DNA of 64,000 nt from an uncultured Ramlibacter sp. (GTDB taxonomy: Bacteria; Pseudomonadota; Gammaproteobacteria; Burkholderiales; Burkholderiaceae_C), in the NCBI RefSeq assembly GCF_936925435.1, contig NZ_CAKZHQ010000003.1:186001-250000 (forward strand), in the 5' to 3' direction. The position numbers and the translations under genes were made by a program. Numbering within the stretch: the stretch's first letter is position 1; each line of letters opens with the position of its first letter. The notes under the pieces are model-generated. The model saw only the letters and a list, made by a program, of their open reading frames with translations. It was not told the origin of the DNA and made no database searches. This document shows, in pieces, positions 35,845-45,176 of this stretch.

Positions 35845-38000
35845 GCTGCCTTGATGGCGTCCGCCGTCATCGGCAGCGTGCGCACGCGCTTGCCGGTGAG
35901 GGTGGCGACCGCATTGGCGATCGCCGGCACCACCACGGCGGTGGCCGGTTCACCGATGCCGCCGGGCTTTTCGGTGCTGTCGACGAGGATGATGTCGATG
36001 GCAGGCGACTCGTTCATGCGCACCACCGGGAACTGGTGGTAGTTGGTCTGCTGCACCCGGCCGTTGACCAGGGTGATCTCCTGCATCAGGGCCGCGCCCA
36101 TGCCGAACACCACGCTGGACTGGATCTGCGCCTCGACCGTGTCGGGGTTGACCATGCGGCCCAGGTCGGCCGCCACAGTCACCTTGTGGACCTTCACGCT
36201 GCCGCCCTCCATGCTGATTTCCGCCACCTGTGCCATGTAGGTATCGTAGCCCTCCATCAGCGCGATGCCGCGCGCCCGGCCCGCCGGCAGCGGCATGCCC
36301 CAGCCGGCCTTGTCGGCCGCCAGCTTGAGCACGTTGGCAAAGCGCGGCTGGTTCTTGAGCATGGACATGCGGTAGGCATAGGGATCCTGCCCTGCTTCCT
36401 TGGCCAGCTCGTCGATGAAGCTCTCGTTGGCAAAGGCGTTGAGCAAATGGCTGACCGAGCGCCAGTAGCCCACGCGCAGGCCGGCGTCGTGCTTGACGAT
36501 GTCGTGCTTGATGGCCGGGATCTCGTAGGCCGCCAGCGCCGCTTCCGTCATCAGCGGGTCCTGCACCTCGCCGGGCAGGCCGAAGACGCGGCCGGTGACC
36601 GACTGCGAGGTCATGCGGAAGGTCATGGCCGTGGGCTTGCCGTCCTGCCCCAGGGCCGCCGCCATCTGGTGCAGCGACTGCGGACGGTAGAAGTCGTGCG
36701 TCATGTCGTCCTCGCGCGTCCACAGCAGCTTGACCGGCTTGCCGATGGCCTTGGAGATCTGCGCTGCCTGCACGATGAAGTCCAGGTCGATGCGCCGGCC
36801 AAAGCCGCCGCCCAGGAAGGTGGTCTGCACCGCCACGTCTTCGGGCTTCATCTCGATGGCCTTGGCCACCGCGCCCTGGGCGCCGTCCTGCCATTGCGTG
36901 GGCCCGATCAGCAGCATCTTGCCGTTGGCATAGGACGCAGTGAAGTTCATCGGCTCCAGCGGCGAGTGCGACAGCAGCTGCGACACATACTCGCGCCGCA
37001 CCACGCGCTGCGAGGCGGCGATCACGGCCTCCGCATCGCCCACGGCCTTGACCGGCAAGGGCTTGCCGGTCTTGGACGCGGCTCGGATGCCGTCCAGCAT
37101 CATGGCGTTGTTCAGCTTGGCGCCCGCGCCCTCGTCCCACTGGATGGCCAGCTGCTTGCGGGCCTGGTTGGCGCGCCACCAGCTGTCGGCCACCACGGCC
37201 ACGCCGTCGGGGATCTGCACCACGTGCAGCACACCCGGCATGGCCTTGGCCTTGGCGGCATCGAAGCTCTTGACCGTGCCGCCGATGACGGGGCACTGCT
37301 CCAGCGCGGCATAGGTCATGCCCGGCAGCTTGACGTCGATGCCGAACTCCGCCGTGCCATTGGTCTTGGCCGGTGTGTCCAGGCGCGGCGTGCGCTTGCC
37401 GACGATGCGGAAGTCCTTGGGCTCCTTGATCGCCACCTTCTCGGGCACAGGCAGCTTGGATGCCGCCTCGGCCAGCTGGCCATAGGTGGCCTTGCGCCCG
37501 CCGGGGCCGGTGACCATGCCGTTCTCGGCCTTGAGCTGAGAGCGGTCGATGTTCCACTTGCTGGCGGCGGCGCTGACCAGCATCTCGCGCACCTGGGCGC
37601 CGGCGATGCGCAGCTTTTCCCAGCCGTCGCGCACCGAGGTCGAGCCGCCCGTGAGCTGCGGCCCACCCAGCAGCGGGTTGCCGTACAGCTTGTTGTTGGG
37701 CGGCGCGATGGCGACCTTGATCTTGCGGATGTCGACGTTGAGCTCTTCGGCGATCAGCATGGGCATGGAGGTGTAGACCCCCTGGCCCATCTCCGAGCGC
37801 GCGGAAATCAAAGTGATGGTGTTGTCGTCGGCGATGTGGACCCAGGCATTGGGCGTGTGCAGCGTCCCCGCGGCTTGCAAGCCGGCGGGCAGGGAGACGC
37901 CCATCAGCAGGCCGCCCGAAGCGAGGGCCGAAGCCTTGAGGAAAGTGCGGCGCGAGCTGCCGGCAACGGCCTTGTGTTCGGCCTTGGTGGTGGTGTTCAT
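35841..38000 (-). CDS. Molybdopterin-binding subunit of an isoquinoline 1-oxidoreductase-like hydroxylase
   Basis: A 719-residue xanthine-oxidase family large subunit. A twin-arginine signal (SRRTFLKAS, residues 16-24) sends it folded to the periplasm. ARSEMGQGVYTSMPMLIAEE and GGGFGRRIDLDF are molybdopterin contacts, and GGIGEPATAVV carries the catalytic glutamate. This is the IorB/aldehyde dehydrogenase (Fe-S) type, acting on N-heterocycles or aldehydes. The start at 38000 was chosen to place the Tat signal correctly. Confidence 0.9.
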   Translation of the reverse strand: MNTTTKAEHKAVAGSSRRTFLKASALASGGLLMGVSLPAGLQAAGTLHTPNAWVHIADDNTITLISARSEMGQGVYTSMPMLIAEELNVDIRKIKVAIAPPNNKLYGNPLLGGPQLTGGSTSVRDGWEKLRIAGAQVREMLVSAAASKWNIDRSQLKAENGMVTGPGGRKATYGQLAEAASKLPVPEKVAIKEPKDFRIVGKRTPRLDTPAKTNGTAEFGIDVKLPGMTYAALEQCPVIGGTVKSFDAAKAKAMPGVLHVVQIPDGVAVVADSWWRANQARKQLAIQWDEGAGAKLNNAMMLDGIRAASKTGKPLPVKAVGDAEAVIAASQRVVRREYVSQLLSHSPLEPMNFTASYANGKMLLIGPTQWQDGAQGAVAKAIEMKPEDVAVQTTFLGGGFGRRIDLDFIVQAAQISKAIGKPVKLLWTREDDMTHDFYRPQSLHQMAAALGQDGKPTAMTFRMTSQSVTGRVFGLPGEVQDPLMTEAALAAYEIPAIKHDIVKHDAGLRVGYWRSVSHLLNAFANESFIDELAKEAGQDPYAYRMSMLKNQPRFANVLKLAADKAGWGMPLPAGRARGIALMEGYDTYMAQVAEISMEGGSVKVHKVTVAADLGRMVNPDTVEAQIQSSVVFGMGAALMQEITLVNGRVQQTNYHQFPVVRMNESPAIDIILVDSTEKPGGIGEPATAVVVPAIANAVATLTGKRVRTLPMTADAIKAA

Positions 38001-38013
38001 GGTGCGTGTTCCT

Positions 38014-38481
38014 TTATGCCTTGCGCATGGAAGCGGCCGCATCCTTGATGGCGGCGCGCACGCGGGGGTAGGTGCCGCAGCGGCAGATGTTGCCGCTCAT
38101 GGCGGCGTCGATGTCGGCATCACTGGGGTTCTTGTTGGCCTGCAGCAGCGCGGCCGCGCTCATCAGCTGGCCCGACTGGCAGTAGCCGCATTGCGGCACG
38201 TCGTGCTTGATCCAGGCGACCTGCAGCGGGTGCGTGTTGCGCGTGCCCGAGAGGCCCTCCACCGTGGCCACGCGCTTGCCGGCCACAGAAGACACAGGGG
38301 TCTGGCAGGAGCGCACGGGCTGGCCGTTCAGGTGCACGGTGCAGGCGCCGCACAGCGCCGCGCCGCAGCCGAACTTCGTGCCGGTCAGGCCAAGCTCGTC
38401 GCGCACCACCCACAAAAGAGGCGTGTCGGGTTCGGCTCGCGATGTGACGGCTTTGCCGTTGAGATTGAAACTGACGCTCAT
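38014..38481 (-). CDS. [2Fe-2S] subunit of the isoquinoline 1-oxidoreductase-like hydroxylase
   Basis: A 155-residue iron-sulfur protein. [15 protein letters not shown] binds the plant-type cluster; CGYCQSGQ and CRCGTYP bind the second. It shuttles electrons from the molybdenum subunit, which follows 13 bases later. No FAD subunit is present, as usual for the IorAB type, where a cytochrome c accepts electrons. No signal peptide: it is likely exported with its Tat partner. Confidence 0.93.
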   Translation of the reverse strand: MSVSFNLNGKAVTSRAEPDTPLLWVVRDELGLTGTKFGCGAALCGACTVHLNGQPVRSCQTPVSSVAGKRVATVEGLSGTRNTHPLQVAWIKHDVPQCGYCQSGQLMSAAALLQANKNPSDADIDAAMSGNICRCGTYPRVRAAIKDAAASMRKA

Positions 38482-38600
38482 CGTGGGTCTCCTTGTGTGT
38501 TGTTCGATATCTGCAGAGGCAGCCTATGCCGATGGCTTGAAAAGTTCATCGGGTTAACCCTGGATGCAGCGCAGCATTCGCAAATTGATACATTGGCCGC

Positions 38601-39245
38601 ATGAGCGACACCACCGACCTGGCGCAGCTGCGCAAAAGCTACGAGAAAGCCGAACTGAGCGAGGACGCCTCGCATGCCGATCCATTGGCCCAGTTCGGCC
38701 AATGGCTGGACGAGGCCATCGCCGCCCAGGTGCCTGAGCCCAACGCCATGACCCTGGCCACGGTGGGCAGCGACCTGCGCCCCAGCACCCGCATCGTTCT
38801 GATCAAGGGCTACGACGCCAACGGCATCGTCTGGTACACCAACTACGACAGCCGCAAGGGCCGCGAACTGGCCGGCAATCCCTTTGCCGCCCTGCAGTTC
38901 CACTGGGTGGAGCTCGAGCGGGTGGTGCGCATCGAGGGCCGGGTGGAGAAAGTCAGTGCCGAGGAGAGCGACGCCTACTTCGCCAGCCGCCCGCTCGACT
39001 CGCGCATCGGCGCCTGGGCCAGCCCGCAAAGCCAGGTCATCTCCGGCCGTTCGGTGCTGGTGGCCAACGCGGCCAAGTACGGCGCCCAGTTCCTTCTCAA
39101 GCCGCCGCGTCCCCCGCACTGGGGCGGCTACCGCCTGGTCCCCACCGAGTGGCAGTTCTGGCAGGGCCGCAAGAGCCGGCTGCATGACAGGTTGCGCTAC
39201 ACGACTGACGGTGATGGGTGGTTGCGGGAGCGGCTGGCTCCCTGA
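38601..39245 (+). CDS. pdxH: Pyridoxamine 5'-phosphate oxidase
   Basis: A 214-residue PdxH. Recognised by [40 protein letters not shown] (FMN loop), [10 protein letters not shown] and the C-terminal [17 protein letters not shown]. It oxidises pyridoxine or pyridoxamine phosphate to pyridoxal phosphate. It is divergent from the molybdenum hydroxylase genes across 119 bases that hold both promoters. Confidence 0.95.
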   Translation: MSDTTDLAQLRKSYEKAELSEDASHADPLAQFGQWLDEAIAAQVPEPNAMTLATVGSDLRPSTRIVLIKGYDANGIVWYTNYDSRKGRELAGNPFAALQFHWVELERVVRIEGRVEKVSAEESDAYFASRPLDSRIGAWASPQSQVISGRSVLVANAAKYGAQFLLKPPRPPHWGGYRLVPTEWQFWQGRKSRLHDRLRYTTDGDGWLRERLAP

Positions 39246-39249
39246 GAGC

Positions 39250-39275
39250 TTGTCATCCCCGCGCAGCCGGGGACT
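39250..39275 (+). repeat. REP-like extragenic palindrome
   Basis: TGTCATCCCCGCGCAGCCGGGGA folds as CCCCG/CGGGG around a six-base loop and follows the pdxH stop. The same CTTGTCATCCCCG core appears inverted at 45144-45157 in another intergenic gap. GTCATCCCCGCG...CGGGGA elements are common dispersed extragenic repeats in betaproteobacteria. Confidence 0.5.
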
Positions 39276-39366
39276 CAGGGCCTCCACTTCGCTCGCCTCT
39301 TGCTTCGCTAGACTGCGGGCTTTGTGGCGGCAGTGATTCGTTCGCGTCTCTCGAACGGAGGACAGC

Positions 39367-39924
39367 ATGGGACTCTTGACCTTCAGCATCAACCTCACCC
39401 TGGACGGCTGCGTCGACCACCAGGAAGGGATCGTCGACGACGAGACACACGCTTTCTTCACCCAACTCATGGACGAGGGCGGGGCGATGCTGTGGGGCCG
39501 CGTCACCTACGAGATGATGGAGAGCTACTGGCCAGCGGTCGCCCGCGGCGATGTGGACGCACCGCCGGCGATGCGCGAGTGGGCGCTCAAGCTGGAGGCC
39601 AAGCCCAAGTACGTGGTGTCCTCGACGCGAAAAGACTTCCCCTGGACCAACAGCCGCCACATCACCGGCGACCTGCGCGCGGGCGTGCAAAAGCTCAAGG
39701 ACGCGACCCCGAACGGCGTGCTCCTGGGCAGCGGCAAGCTCGCAACCGAGCTGGACCGGCTGGATCTGATCGACGAGTACAAGTTGCTCGTCCACCCCAG
39801 GATCGCCGGCCACGGCCCGACCCTGTACCAGGGCGGGCTGCCCAGCACGCGGCGGCTGGAGTTGATCTCGGCCAAGCCGCTGCGCTGCGGCGCGGTCGCC
39901 ATGCACTACCGGCGTGCGAAATGA
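39367..39924 (+). CDS. Dihydrofolate reductase family protein (RibD C-terminal domain)
   Basis: A 185-residue stand-alone RibD_C/DHFR-fold protein, beginning LLTFSINLTLDGCVDHQEG with MLWGRVTYEMME and the NADPH-side motif VLLGSGKLATELDRLDLIDE. Such proteins are common and mostly uncharacterised reductases; substrate unknown. It follows the REP-like element and has its own promoter region. Confidence 0.85.
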   Translation: MGLLTFSINLTLDGCVDHQEGIVDDETHAFFTQLMDEGGAMLWGRVTYEMMESYWPAVARGDVDAPPAMREWALKLEAKPKYVVSSTRKDFPWTNSRHITGDLRAGVQKLKDATPNGVLLGSGKLATELDRLDLIDEYKLLVHPRIAGHGPTLYQGGLPSTRRLELISAKPLRCGAVAMHYRRAK

Positions 39925-39975
39925 ACACAAAACCTGGGATCTGCCTATGTCGACCGATCCATCACCTCAGCCCGC

Positions 39976-40443
39976 ATGAAGCACCGTTTCACCATCACCA
40001 TCGCCGCCGCCCTGTTCGGCTGCACCCAGGTCTTTGCGCAGGGCCTGTGCCTGAGCGGCGAACAGACCTACTTCGCCTGCGAGATCCGTGGCAGCAAGAA
40101 GAGCGTTGCAGTCTGCGGCGGGACAGACTGGCTGCAGTACCGGTTCGGGACGGCGGGCAACATTGAGTTGGGCTTTCCCGCCGAAAAGGCAGGCTCGCTG
40201 CAACAGTTCACGGGTGCTTCCCGCGTCCACAGAGCTGCCGGCGTTGCGGGCGAGTTTCTGATGTTCGCGCAAAGTGGCACGGAGTACTCCGTGATGCAAA
40301 TCGAGGGCGGCAGCGACTTCAACGGCGTTTCGGTGCTGATGCCCGGCGCCAAGCAGGCCCGGGATCTGCCTTGCGACATGCGCAAGAGCCCCGTGCGCAA
40401 GCTCGCCGGGGCGGTGCTCCTGGTTCCAGAGGGCAATCCCTGA
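39976..40443 (+). CDS. Secreted protein of unknown function
   Basis: A 155-residue protein with signal peptide MKHRFTITIAAALFGCTQVFA. The mature part has five cysteines (LCLSGEQTYFACEIRG, VCGG, LPCDM) and reads as a small beta-rich periplasmic or secreted protein. No family recognised. It converges on the LuxR-type gene; the seven-base gap overlaps a small TGAGC/GCTCA palindrome. Confidence 0.7.
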   Translation: MKHRFTITIAAALFGCTQVFAQGLCLSGEQTYFACEIRGSKKSVAVCGGTDWLQYRFGTAGNIELGFPAEKAGSLQQFTGASRVHRAAGVAGEFLMFAQSGTEYSVMQIEGGSDFNGVSVLMPGAKQARDLPCDMRKSPVRKLAGAVLLVPEGNP

Positions 40444-40450
40444 GCGTTGC

Positions 40451-41560
40451 TCAACCAAGCAGTCGCCGCTCCACCGCCTTGCGCACAGCGGCGCTGCGTG
40501 AGGGGCAATCCAGCGCAGCCAGGATGCGCGCAACATGCATTTCCACGGTCCGCGGGCTCAGGCCGAGGGTACGGGCAATTTCCTTGTCGGTGTGCCCCCG
40601 GCTGATGGCACGCAGCACCTCCAGCTGACGCGCGGTCAGCCCCGGACCGTCGACCCGCCCAGCCGCCGCGTTGGTGTCTCCAAGTTCCAGGAAGGTCCTT
40701 ATCTCGTCGCGCATGACGGGCCAGGCAGCATCTGTCTCCAGCGGCACTTCGTTTTCACCGTCCAAGGTGACAAAGCGGGCACCCACCAAGGAGGCCGCAA
40801 TGCGGCGGCCCTCTTCGTAAGGGACAGCCTGGCCCTGGCGCATGTGCATCACCAGCGCAGGGCAGGTGATGCGGGCAAGTTCATCCGACAGGTCGATGGC
40901 CCACATCGCATGCAGGTAGTCCAACACGACCTGCCCGGACCAGCGCCGCACGGTGAGCTCGCTCAACTGCGCCCAGATGGCTTCGCCGGCTTGCGGCATC
41001 AGCCGTGAGATGAACGCCAGCCGGTAGGCCGCGCTGTAGGGCAGGTTGCTGCCCCAGGCAACCTCCACCATTTCCAGCTGCGCGTGGGTTTCCTTGAGTT
41101 GAGCTGCATCCGGGTTGCGCCGCAACCGGCCTCTGGCATAGCCGCCGACGATCACCAGGCGCTGCACGCGTTCGGGGTGCGTCACGGTGTAGCCGATGGC
41201 GGCCGTGGCGCCATGCAGCAATGCAAGCAGTGCCACGGGGCCTGGGCCTGCGGCTTGAACCACCGCATGCAGATCTTCGACCCAGGCGTCCAGCGAATTG
41301 CGCGTGACATGGCGTTCCGACAGGCCGCAGCCACGCGCATCAAAACAGACCACACGCGCGTCCCTGGACAGCGCGGCAATCCAGTGTCCCGTGACCGGGC
41401 CGGGCGCATCCAGGTCATCGCCCATGTGCAAGCCCGTCAGCACGATGGTGCGGCCTGCGCCCCAACTGGCATAGGCGATGCGCGTGCCGTCGGCACTGCT
41501 GCAGAACTTCACTTCGGGTGGCGCTAGGCGGATCGGCATGCTTGTGATGGGTGGCTTCAC
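40451..41560 (-). CDS. LuxR-type regulator fused to a catalytically dead alpha/beta-hydrolase domain
   Basis: A 369-residue protein: residues 20-290 follow the alpha/beta-hydrolase fold and 308-369 form a LuxR helix-turn-helix ([20 protein letters not shown]). Active relatives carry LLGISQGG, RGDARVPF and NHVPLE; here the matching stretches read [16 protein letters not shown] and NEVPLE, so Ser, Asp and His are all replaced (Leu115, Gly243, Glu271). The domain is therefore probably a ligand sensor. The GTG at 41560 has AGGAGG only one base away; the ATG at 41539 (MPIRLAP) is an alternative. Three CTAC(C/G)GTAG copies precede it. Confidence 0.85.
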   Translation of the reverse strand: MKPPITSMPIRLAPPEVKFCSSADGTRIAYASWGAGRTIVLTGLHMGDDLDAPGPVTGHWIAALSRDARVVCFDARGCGLSERHVTRNSLDAWVEDLHAVVQAAGPGPVALLALLHGATAAIGYTVTHPERVQRLVIVGGYARGRLRRNPDAAQLKETHAQLEMVEVAWGSNLPYSAAYRLAFISRLMPQAGEAIWAQLSELTVRRWSGQVVLDYLHAMWAIDLSDELARITCPALVMHMRQGQAVPYEEGRRIAASLVGARFVTLDGENEVPLETDAAWPVMRDEIRTFLELGDTNAAAGRVDGPGLTARQLEVLRAISRGHTDKEIARTLGLSPRTVEMHVARILAALDCPSRSAAVRKAVERRLLG

Positions 41561-41564
41561 GCCT

Positions 41565-41612
41565 CCTGGCTACGGTAGCCGCTACCGTAGCCAGGTGGGG
41601 CGCCTACCGTAG
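41565..41612. promoter_or_regulatory. Operator array, three CTAC(C/G)GTAG copies
   Basis: Two arms of 15 bases (CCTGGCTACGGTAGC and its exact complement) form a perfect inverted repeat with a one-base centre at 41565-41595. The core nine-mer appears at 41570-41578, 41582-41590 and again at 41604-41612, in a gap between divergent genes. The array abuts the start of the LuxR-type gene, so autoregulation is likely; it could also control the DUF2917 gene. Confidence 0.72.
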
Positions 41613-41679
41613 TGCGCACACTACCACGGCCGCCGGTGCCCAACCAGACTCGCTCCATCGACAACACAAGGAGCAAAGC

Positions 41680-42048
41680 ATGGACAACACACTCAATGCG
41701 CCGGACTTCCAGGCAGGTTTCTGCCGTCCCACAGCCTTGCTGCGGATGCTCGCGGCGCTCAGGCGTGGCCGGTCAGCCACACAGCCCATGCCTGTGCCTG
41801 TGCCGGTGCAACGCATCAGCAAGCAAGCCACGCTCCGCTACCCCAATCTGATGGGCGCCCGCATTGAGTGCCTGGAGGGCAATGTCTGGGTCACCCTGGA
41901 CGGCGATTGCCGCGACGTGGTGCTGCGCGCGGGCCAAAGCCTGTTGGTGGACCGTCCAACGCCGGTCCTGGTCCACGCCCTGGCAGATGCATGCACCCGT
42001 GTTCGCCCCAGATCGGCAGGCATGGATGCCGGGCCGGGTCCGGCATGA
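41680..42048 (+). CDS. DUF2917 family protein
   Basis: A 122-residue protein. ARIECLEGNVWVTLDGDCRD and LRAGQSLLVDRP are the DUF2917 core, a small cupin-like beta domain frequent in Burkholderiales. AAGGAGC lies six bases before the ATG at 41680, which decides the start. It is divergent from the LuxR-type regulator across the operator array and precedes the multicopper oxidase by 66 bases. Function unknown. Confidence 0.8.
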   Translation: MDNTLNAPDFQAGFCRPTALLRMLAALRRGRSATQPMPVPVPVQRISKQATLRYPNLMGARIECLEGNVWVTLDGDCRDVVLRAGQSLLVDRPTPVLVHALADACTRVRPRSAGMDAGPGPA

Positions 42049-42114
42049 CAGAGAGATCGACAGCAGGAAGCTGTTCAGAACTATGATGGGACTCCACTCG
42101 GCGCGGAGCATCTC

Positions 42115-43758
42115 ATGCGTTGTCTTAGCCTCTCAAAAAATTGTGGTCTGAGTCCATCCCGCCTGGCGGCCTGGGGGATGCTGGCCCTAGTCGGCGCGGG
42201 TAGCGGCTGTAGCGATGGGTCCAAGGGAGCGATCGAGACCTTCCGAAACCCGCCGGAGATCAGCAGCAGCGACGGCGAACTCCGCGTCAAGCTCACGGTG
42301 GCCGAAAGCACGGTGGAGGTGGCCGGCCAATGGGTCACCACGACGGTTTACAACCGTTCGTACACGCCTCCGTTGCTGCGCGTTCGTCCCGGCGACACGC
42401 TCCATCTGGAGTTGGACAATCGCTCCAACGCCCCCACGAACGAGCACTACCACGGCATGAACGTGTCGCCTCGCATCAATGCGGACGGCACAGCGTCAGA
42501 CGACATCTTCGTTCACGCCGCGCCGGGCACAAAGATCAACTACAAGGTGGCGATCCCTTCGACCCACAATGCCGGTTTGTATTGGTACCACAGCCACCAG
42601 CATGGCAGTGCCGAGCAGCAGGTGATGGGAGGCTTGTCAGGCGGCCTGCTGGTGGAGGGCCTCACCGAACCGCTCCAACGGCTCGCCGGCATCACCGAAC
42701 GGGTGATGCTGCTCAAGGACATTCAGATCACGCCGGACGGCCGGGTGCCAGCCGACATCGACAGCAGTGCGCCAACCAACCGCACCGTCAACGGGCAGAC
42801 CAATCCCACCCTGGTCATTGCACCAGGAGAGACGCAATTGCTGCGCATCGGCAATCTCAGCGCCAATCTGTACTACCGCCTCCAGTTGGGGGGTCATACC
42901 CTGTACGAACTGGCGCGCGACGGCAATCGGCACACGCAGCTGGTGGCTTCCGACGAGATCCTGCTGGCCCCGGGCTCACGCTCCGAAGTACTGATTCAGG
43001 GCGCTGCGCCGGGAATCTATGCGCTCAAGACGCTGGACATCGATACCGGGCCGCAAGGCGACACCGCCACCGAGACCATCCTGGCCACCGTGGTGTCACA
43101 GGGCGAAGCGCGCGAGCCGCTGGCGCTTTCGACGGTCCTGTTGCCGCCGGTCGAGGACTTCCGCACTCTGCCGATCGCACGCAAACGCACCATCACCTTC
43201 AGCGAATCGGCGGATGGCAACACCTTCTTCATCGATTCCGGCAACGGAAATGGACCGGTGCAGTTCGACCACAACCGGGTCGACACCACCATCGTTTCCG
43301 GTACGGTGGAAGAATGGACCGTGCTCAATCCGACCGGGGAGTGGCACGTGTTCCACATCCACCAGACCGACTTCCAGGTTGTGGAGGTCGACGGAGTGCC
43401 CCAGCCTTTCATCGGCCACCAGGACAATGTGAACGTGGCCTTCCAGACGGACGGCAGCTCGCCGCCAGGGCAGGTCAAGCTGCTGATCGACTTTCGCAAC
43501 CCGCTGATGATCGGCAAATTTGCGTACCACTGTCACATCCTGGAGCACGAGGACGGCGGCATGATGGGCGTGGCCCAGGTCGTGCCCGGCCCGGCGCAAC
43601 TCGCGGCCCGCCGCTCCTCGCAGGCCCCCGGCGCATCCGGCGGCATGAGCGCCATGTTCAAGAGCCTGCTGGGCCGGTTCGCGCAGCAGCCCCGCCCGCT
43701 CGATGGTGATGCCATGGCCGCTCTGCAGGAGGCCAACGTCTGCCGCGTCTCGCCCTAG
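42115..43758 (+). CDS. Multicopper oxidase, lipoprotein-like
   Basis: A 547-residue three-domain laccase-like oxidase. Copper ligands lie in NEHYHGMN, YWYHSHQHGSAEQQ, WHVFHIHQTDFQ and the type 1 site YHCHILEHEDGGMM. The N-terminal hydrophobic stretch ends in GSGC, a possible lipobox. It oxidises metals or phenols with four-electron reduction of oxygen in the periplasm. Its base composition is slightly less GC-rich than neighbours and the leader lacks a strong RBS. Confidence 0.9.
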   Translation: MRCLSLSKNCGLSPSRLAAWGMLALVGAGSGCSDGSKGAIETFRNPPEISSSDGELRVKLTVAESTVEVAGQWVTTTVYNRSYTPPLLRVRPGDTLHLELDNRSNAPTNEHYHGMNVSPRINADGTASDDIFVHAAPGTKINYKVAIPSTHNAGLYWYHSHQHGSAEQQVMGGLSGGLLVEGLTEPLQRLAGITERVMLLKDIQITPDGRVPADIDSSAPTNRTVNGQTNPTLVIAPGETQLLRIGNLSANLYYRLQLGGHTLYELARDGNRHTQLVASDEILLAPGSRSEVLIQGAAPGIYALKTLDIDTGPQGDTATETILATVVSQGEAREPLALSTVLLPPVEDFRTLPIARKRTITFSESADGNTFFIDSGNGNGPVQFDHNRVDTTIVSGTVEEWTVLNPTGEWHVFHIHQTDFQVVEVDGVPQPFIGHQDNVNVAFQTDGSSPPGQVKLLIDFRNPLMIGKFAYHCHILEHEDGGMMGVAQVVPGPAQLAARRSSQAPGASGGMSAMFKSLLGRFAQQPRPLDGDAMAALQEANVCRVSP

Positions 43759-43774
43759 CTGGTGCAGGCCGTCG

Positions 43775-44989
43775 TCACCGGGCCGCGTCGAACCAGGTCT
43801 TCCACTGGGGGACGGCGGTCGCGAATGTTCCCCGGTGCGTCGTCGCTCCGGTGGAGATGGCCTGTACGCTGGGATTGCCGGTGCCCATGGATTGCGCGTA
43901 GGTCATTCCCAGCCGCGCGACACCCACCGGGATGGCTTCGTCCTTCTCGCCGTAGTAGTTGCGCACTGGCGTGCGGTACAACCAGCCGTAGGTTTCGTTT
44001 GCCTTGAGGAGCTTGCCGTAGCTCGAGGCCGCGAAAAACTGGGGATCGAAATACTCGGGGCGCATCAACTTGCGCATGTCCATCGGAACATCGGCGGGGT
44101 CGTACTTTTGCCGCTCGTATGCCTTGCGCGAGATGTCATAGGCCGCGTCGTTGATGACCGACCGCGCCAGGCCGGATGCGCCATAGTAGGTCTCGTAGGA
44201 AAACGCCGAGAGGATGACAATGGTGGTCAGCCACGGGGCATTCTCCGGGCGCGGAAAGCTCAGGATGCCGTTGAGCATGGCGAACAGGTCCAGCGGACCG
44301 GCGGCTGTGGCGGCGGCCAGGGGCTTTTCCCCCGCTCGTTCGAGCTTCTGCAGGAAGGCCATCGTCACGGCGCCACCTTGCGACCAACCGCCCAGGAACA
44401 GCTTGCTGGCCGACAGCTTGAGGTGGCCGAGCACGGCACGGCTGGCCAGGAGCAGGTCGTGGCAGGCTTGCTGGTGGCTTGCCATGACCATGTAGCCCTC
44501 CGGCTCCGTGGACGTGCCCATGCCGAAGTAGTCGGCCCCGATCACCGCATAGCCCTGCCCTGCGAACTGCGCGATCATCAGCTGCGTCTCGGGCGAGTTC
44601 ACGGCCATGGAGGGAACCTGCTCGCGCAGGTACACGGTCCCATGCTGATAGGAGACCATCGGGAAGCTGGTCTCCTGCGTGTCCGGGACGGCGAGCAGGC
44701 CGGACGCGACGACCTGTTTGTTTCCCCGTTCCGGCGCGACCGAGTTGTAGGTGACCCGGTACAGGCGGACCGCGTTGCGCGCCGGGCTGTAGCTGACGGG
44801 GATCCCCGCGAACGCGGGGGTGTCGACCTGGAGGATCCGGTTGAGCCGGTCGACGTCCCAACGTTCCAGGAACTGATAGCTCACCCCGGGTCCGACCTGC
44901 GTCGCCGCACTTCCCTGTGCCACGGCGGGCGGCAGAAAAGCTGCAAGCAACGCGCCGACAAGCGCGAACCTGGCAATGAGATTGACCAT
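43775..44989 (-). CDS. Secreted alpha/beta-hydrolase, secretory-lipase-like
   Basis: A 404-residue hydrolase with a signal peptide ending in PPAVAQG. The nucleophile elbow is GGWSQGG; NYYGEKDEAIPV carries the probable catalytic Asp and TTHRGTF the His. The YQHGTVYLREQVPS and GADYFGMG stretches resemble fungal-type secretory lipases and feruloyl/cephalosporin esterase-like proteins. MVNLIAR at 44989 was taken as start because GGAG lies seven bases upstream; ATG 45001 is in frame. It converges with the multicopper oxidase. Confidence 0.85.
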   Translation of the reverse strand: MVNLIARFALVGALLAAFLPPAVAQGSAATQVGPGVSYQFLERWDVDRLNRILQVDTPAFAGIPVSYSPARNAVRLYRVTYNSVAPERGNKQVVASGLLAVPDTQETSFPMVSYQHGTVYLREQVPSMAVNSPETQLMIAQFAGQGYAVIGADYFGMGTSTEPEGYMVMASHQQACHDLLLASRAVLGHLKLSASKLFLGGWSQGGAVTMAFLQKLERAGEKPLAAATAAGPLDLFAMLNGILSFPRPENAPWLTTIVILSAFSYETYYGASGLARSVINDAAYDISRKAYERQKYDPADVPMDMRKLMRPEYFDPQFFAASSYGKLLKANETYGWLYRTPVRNYYGEKDEAIPVGVARLGMTYAQSMGTGNPSVQAISTGATTHRGTFATAVPQWKTWFDAAR

Positions 44990-45176
44990 GAGTGGCTCCA
45001 TGTGGTGGGGGTTGATTGATCAAGACCTCTGACCGTGCAATCGCGCCAACCTTGCGCGCCCGGCGGCGAGGTGTCAATCCCCTGCGTGCGAGCCGTCCAA
45101 GCGGCCTGCACGACATCCCGGGCGTTTCAGGCCCCTCAAGTCGGGGATGACAAGACAGAGTCGGGCGACAGAAGCG

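Noticed and set aside
45012-45023. TTGATTGATCAA as a further FNR box before the secreted lipase
   Set aside because: The half-sites are separated by two bases instead of four, so FNR would not fit.
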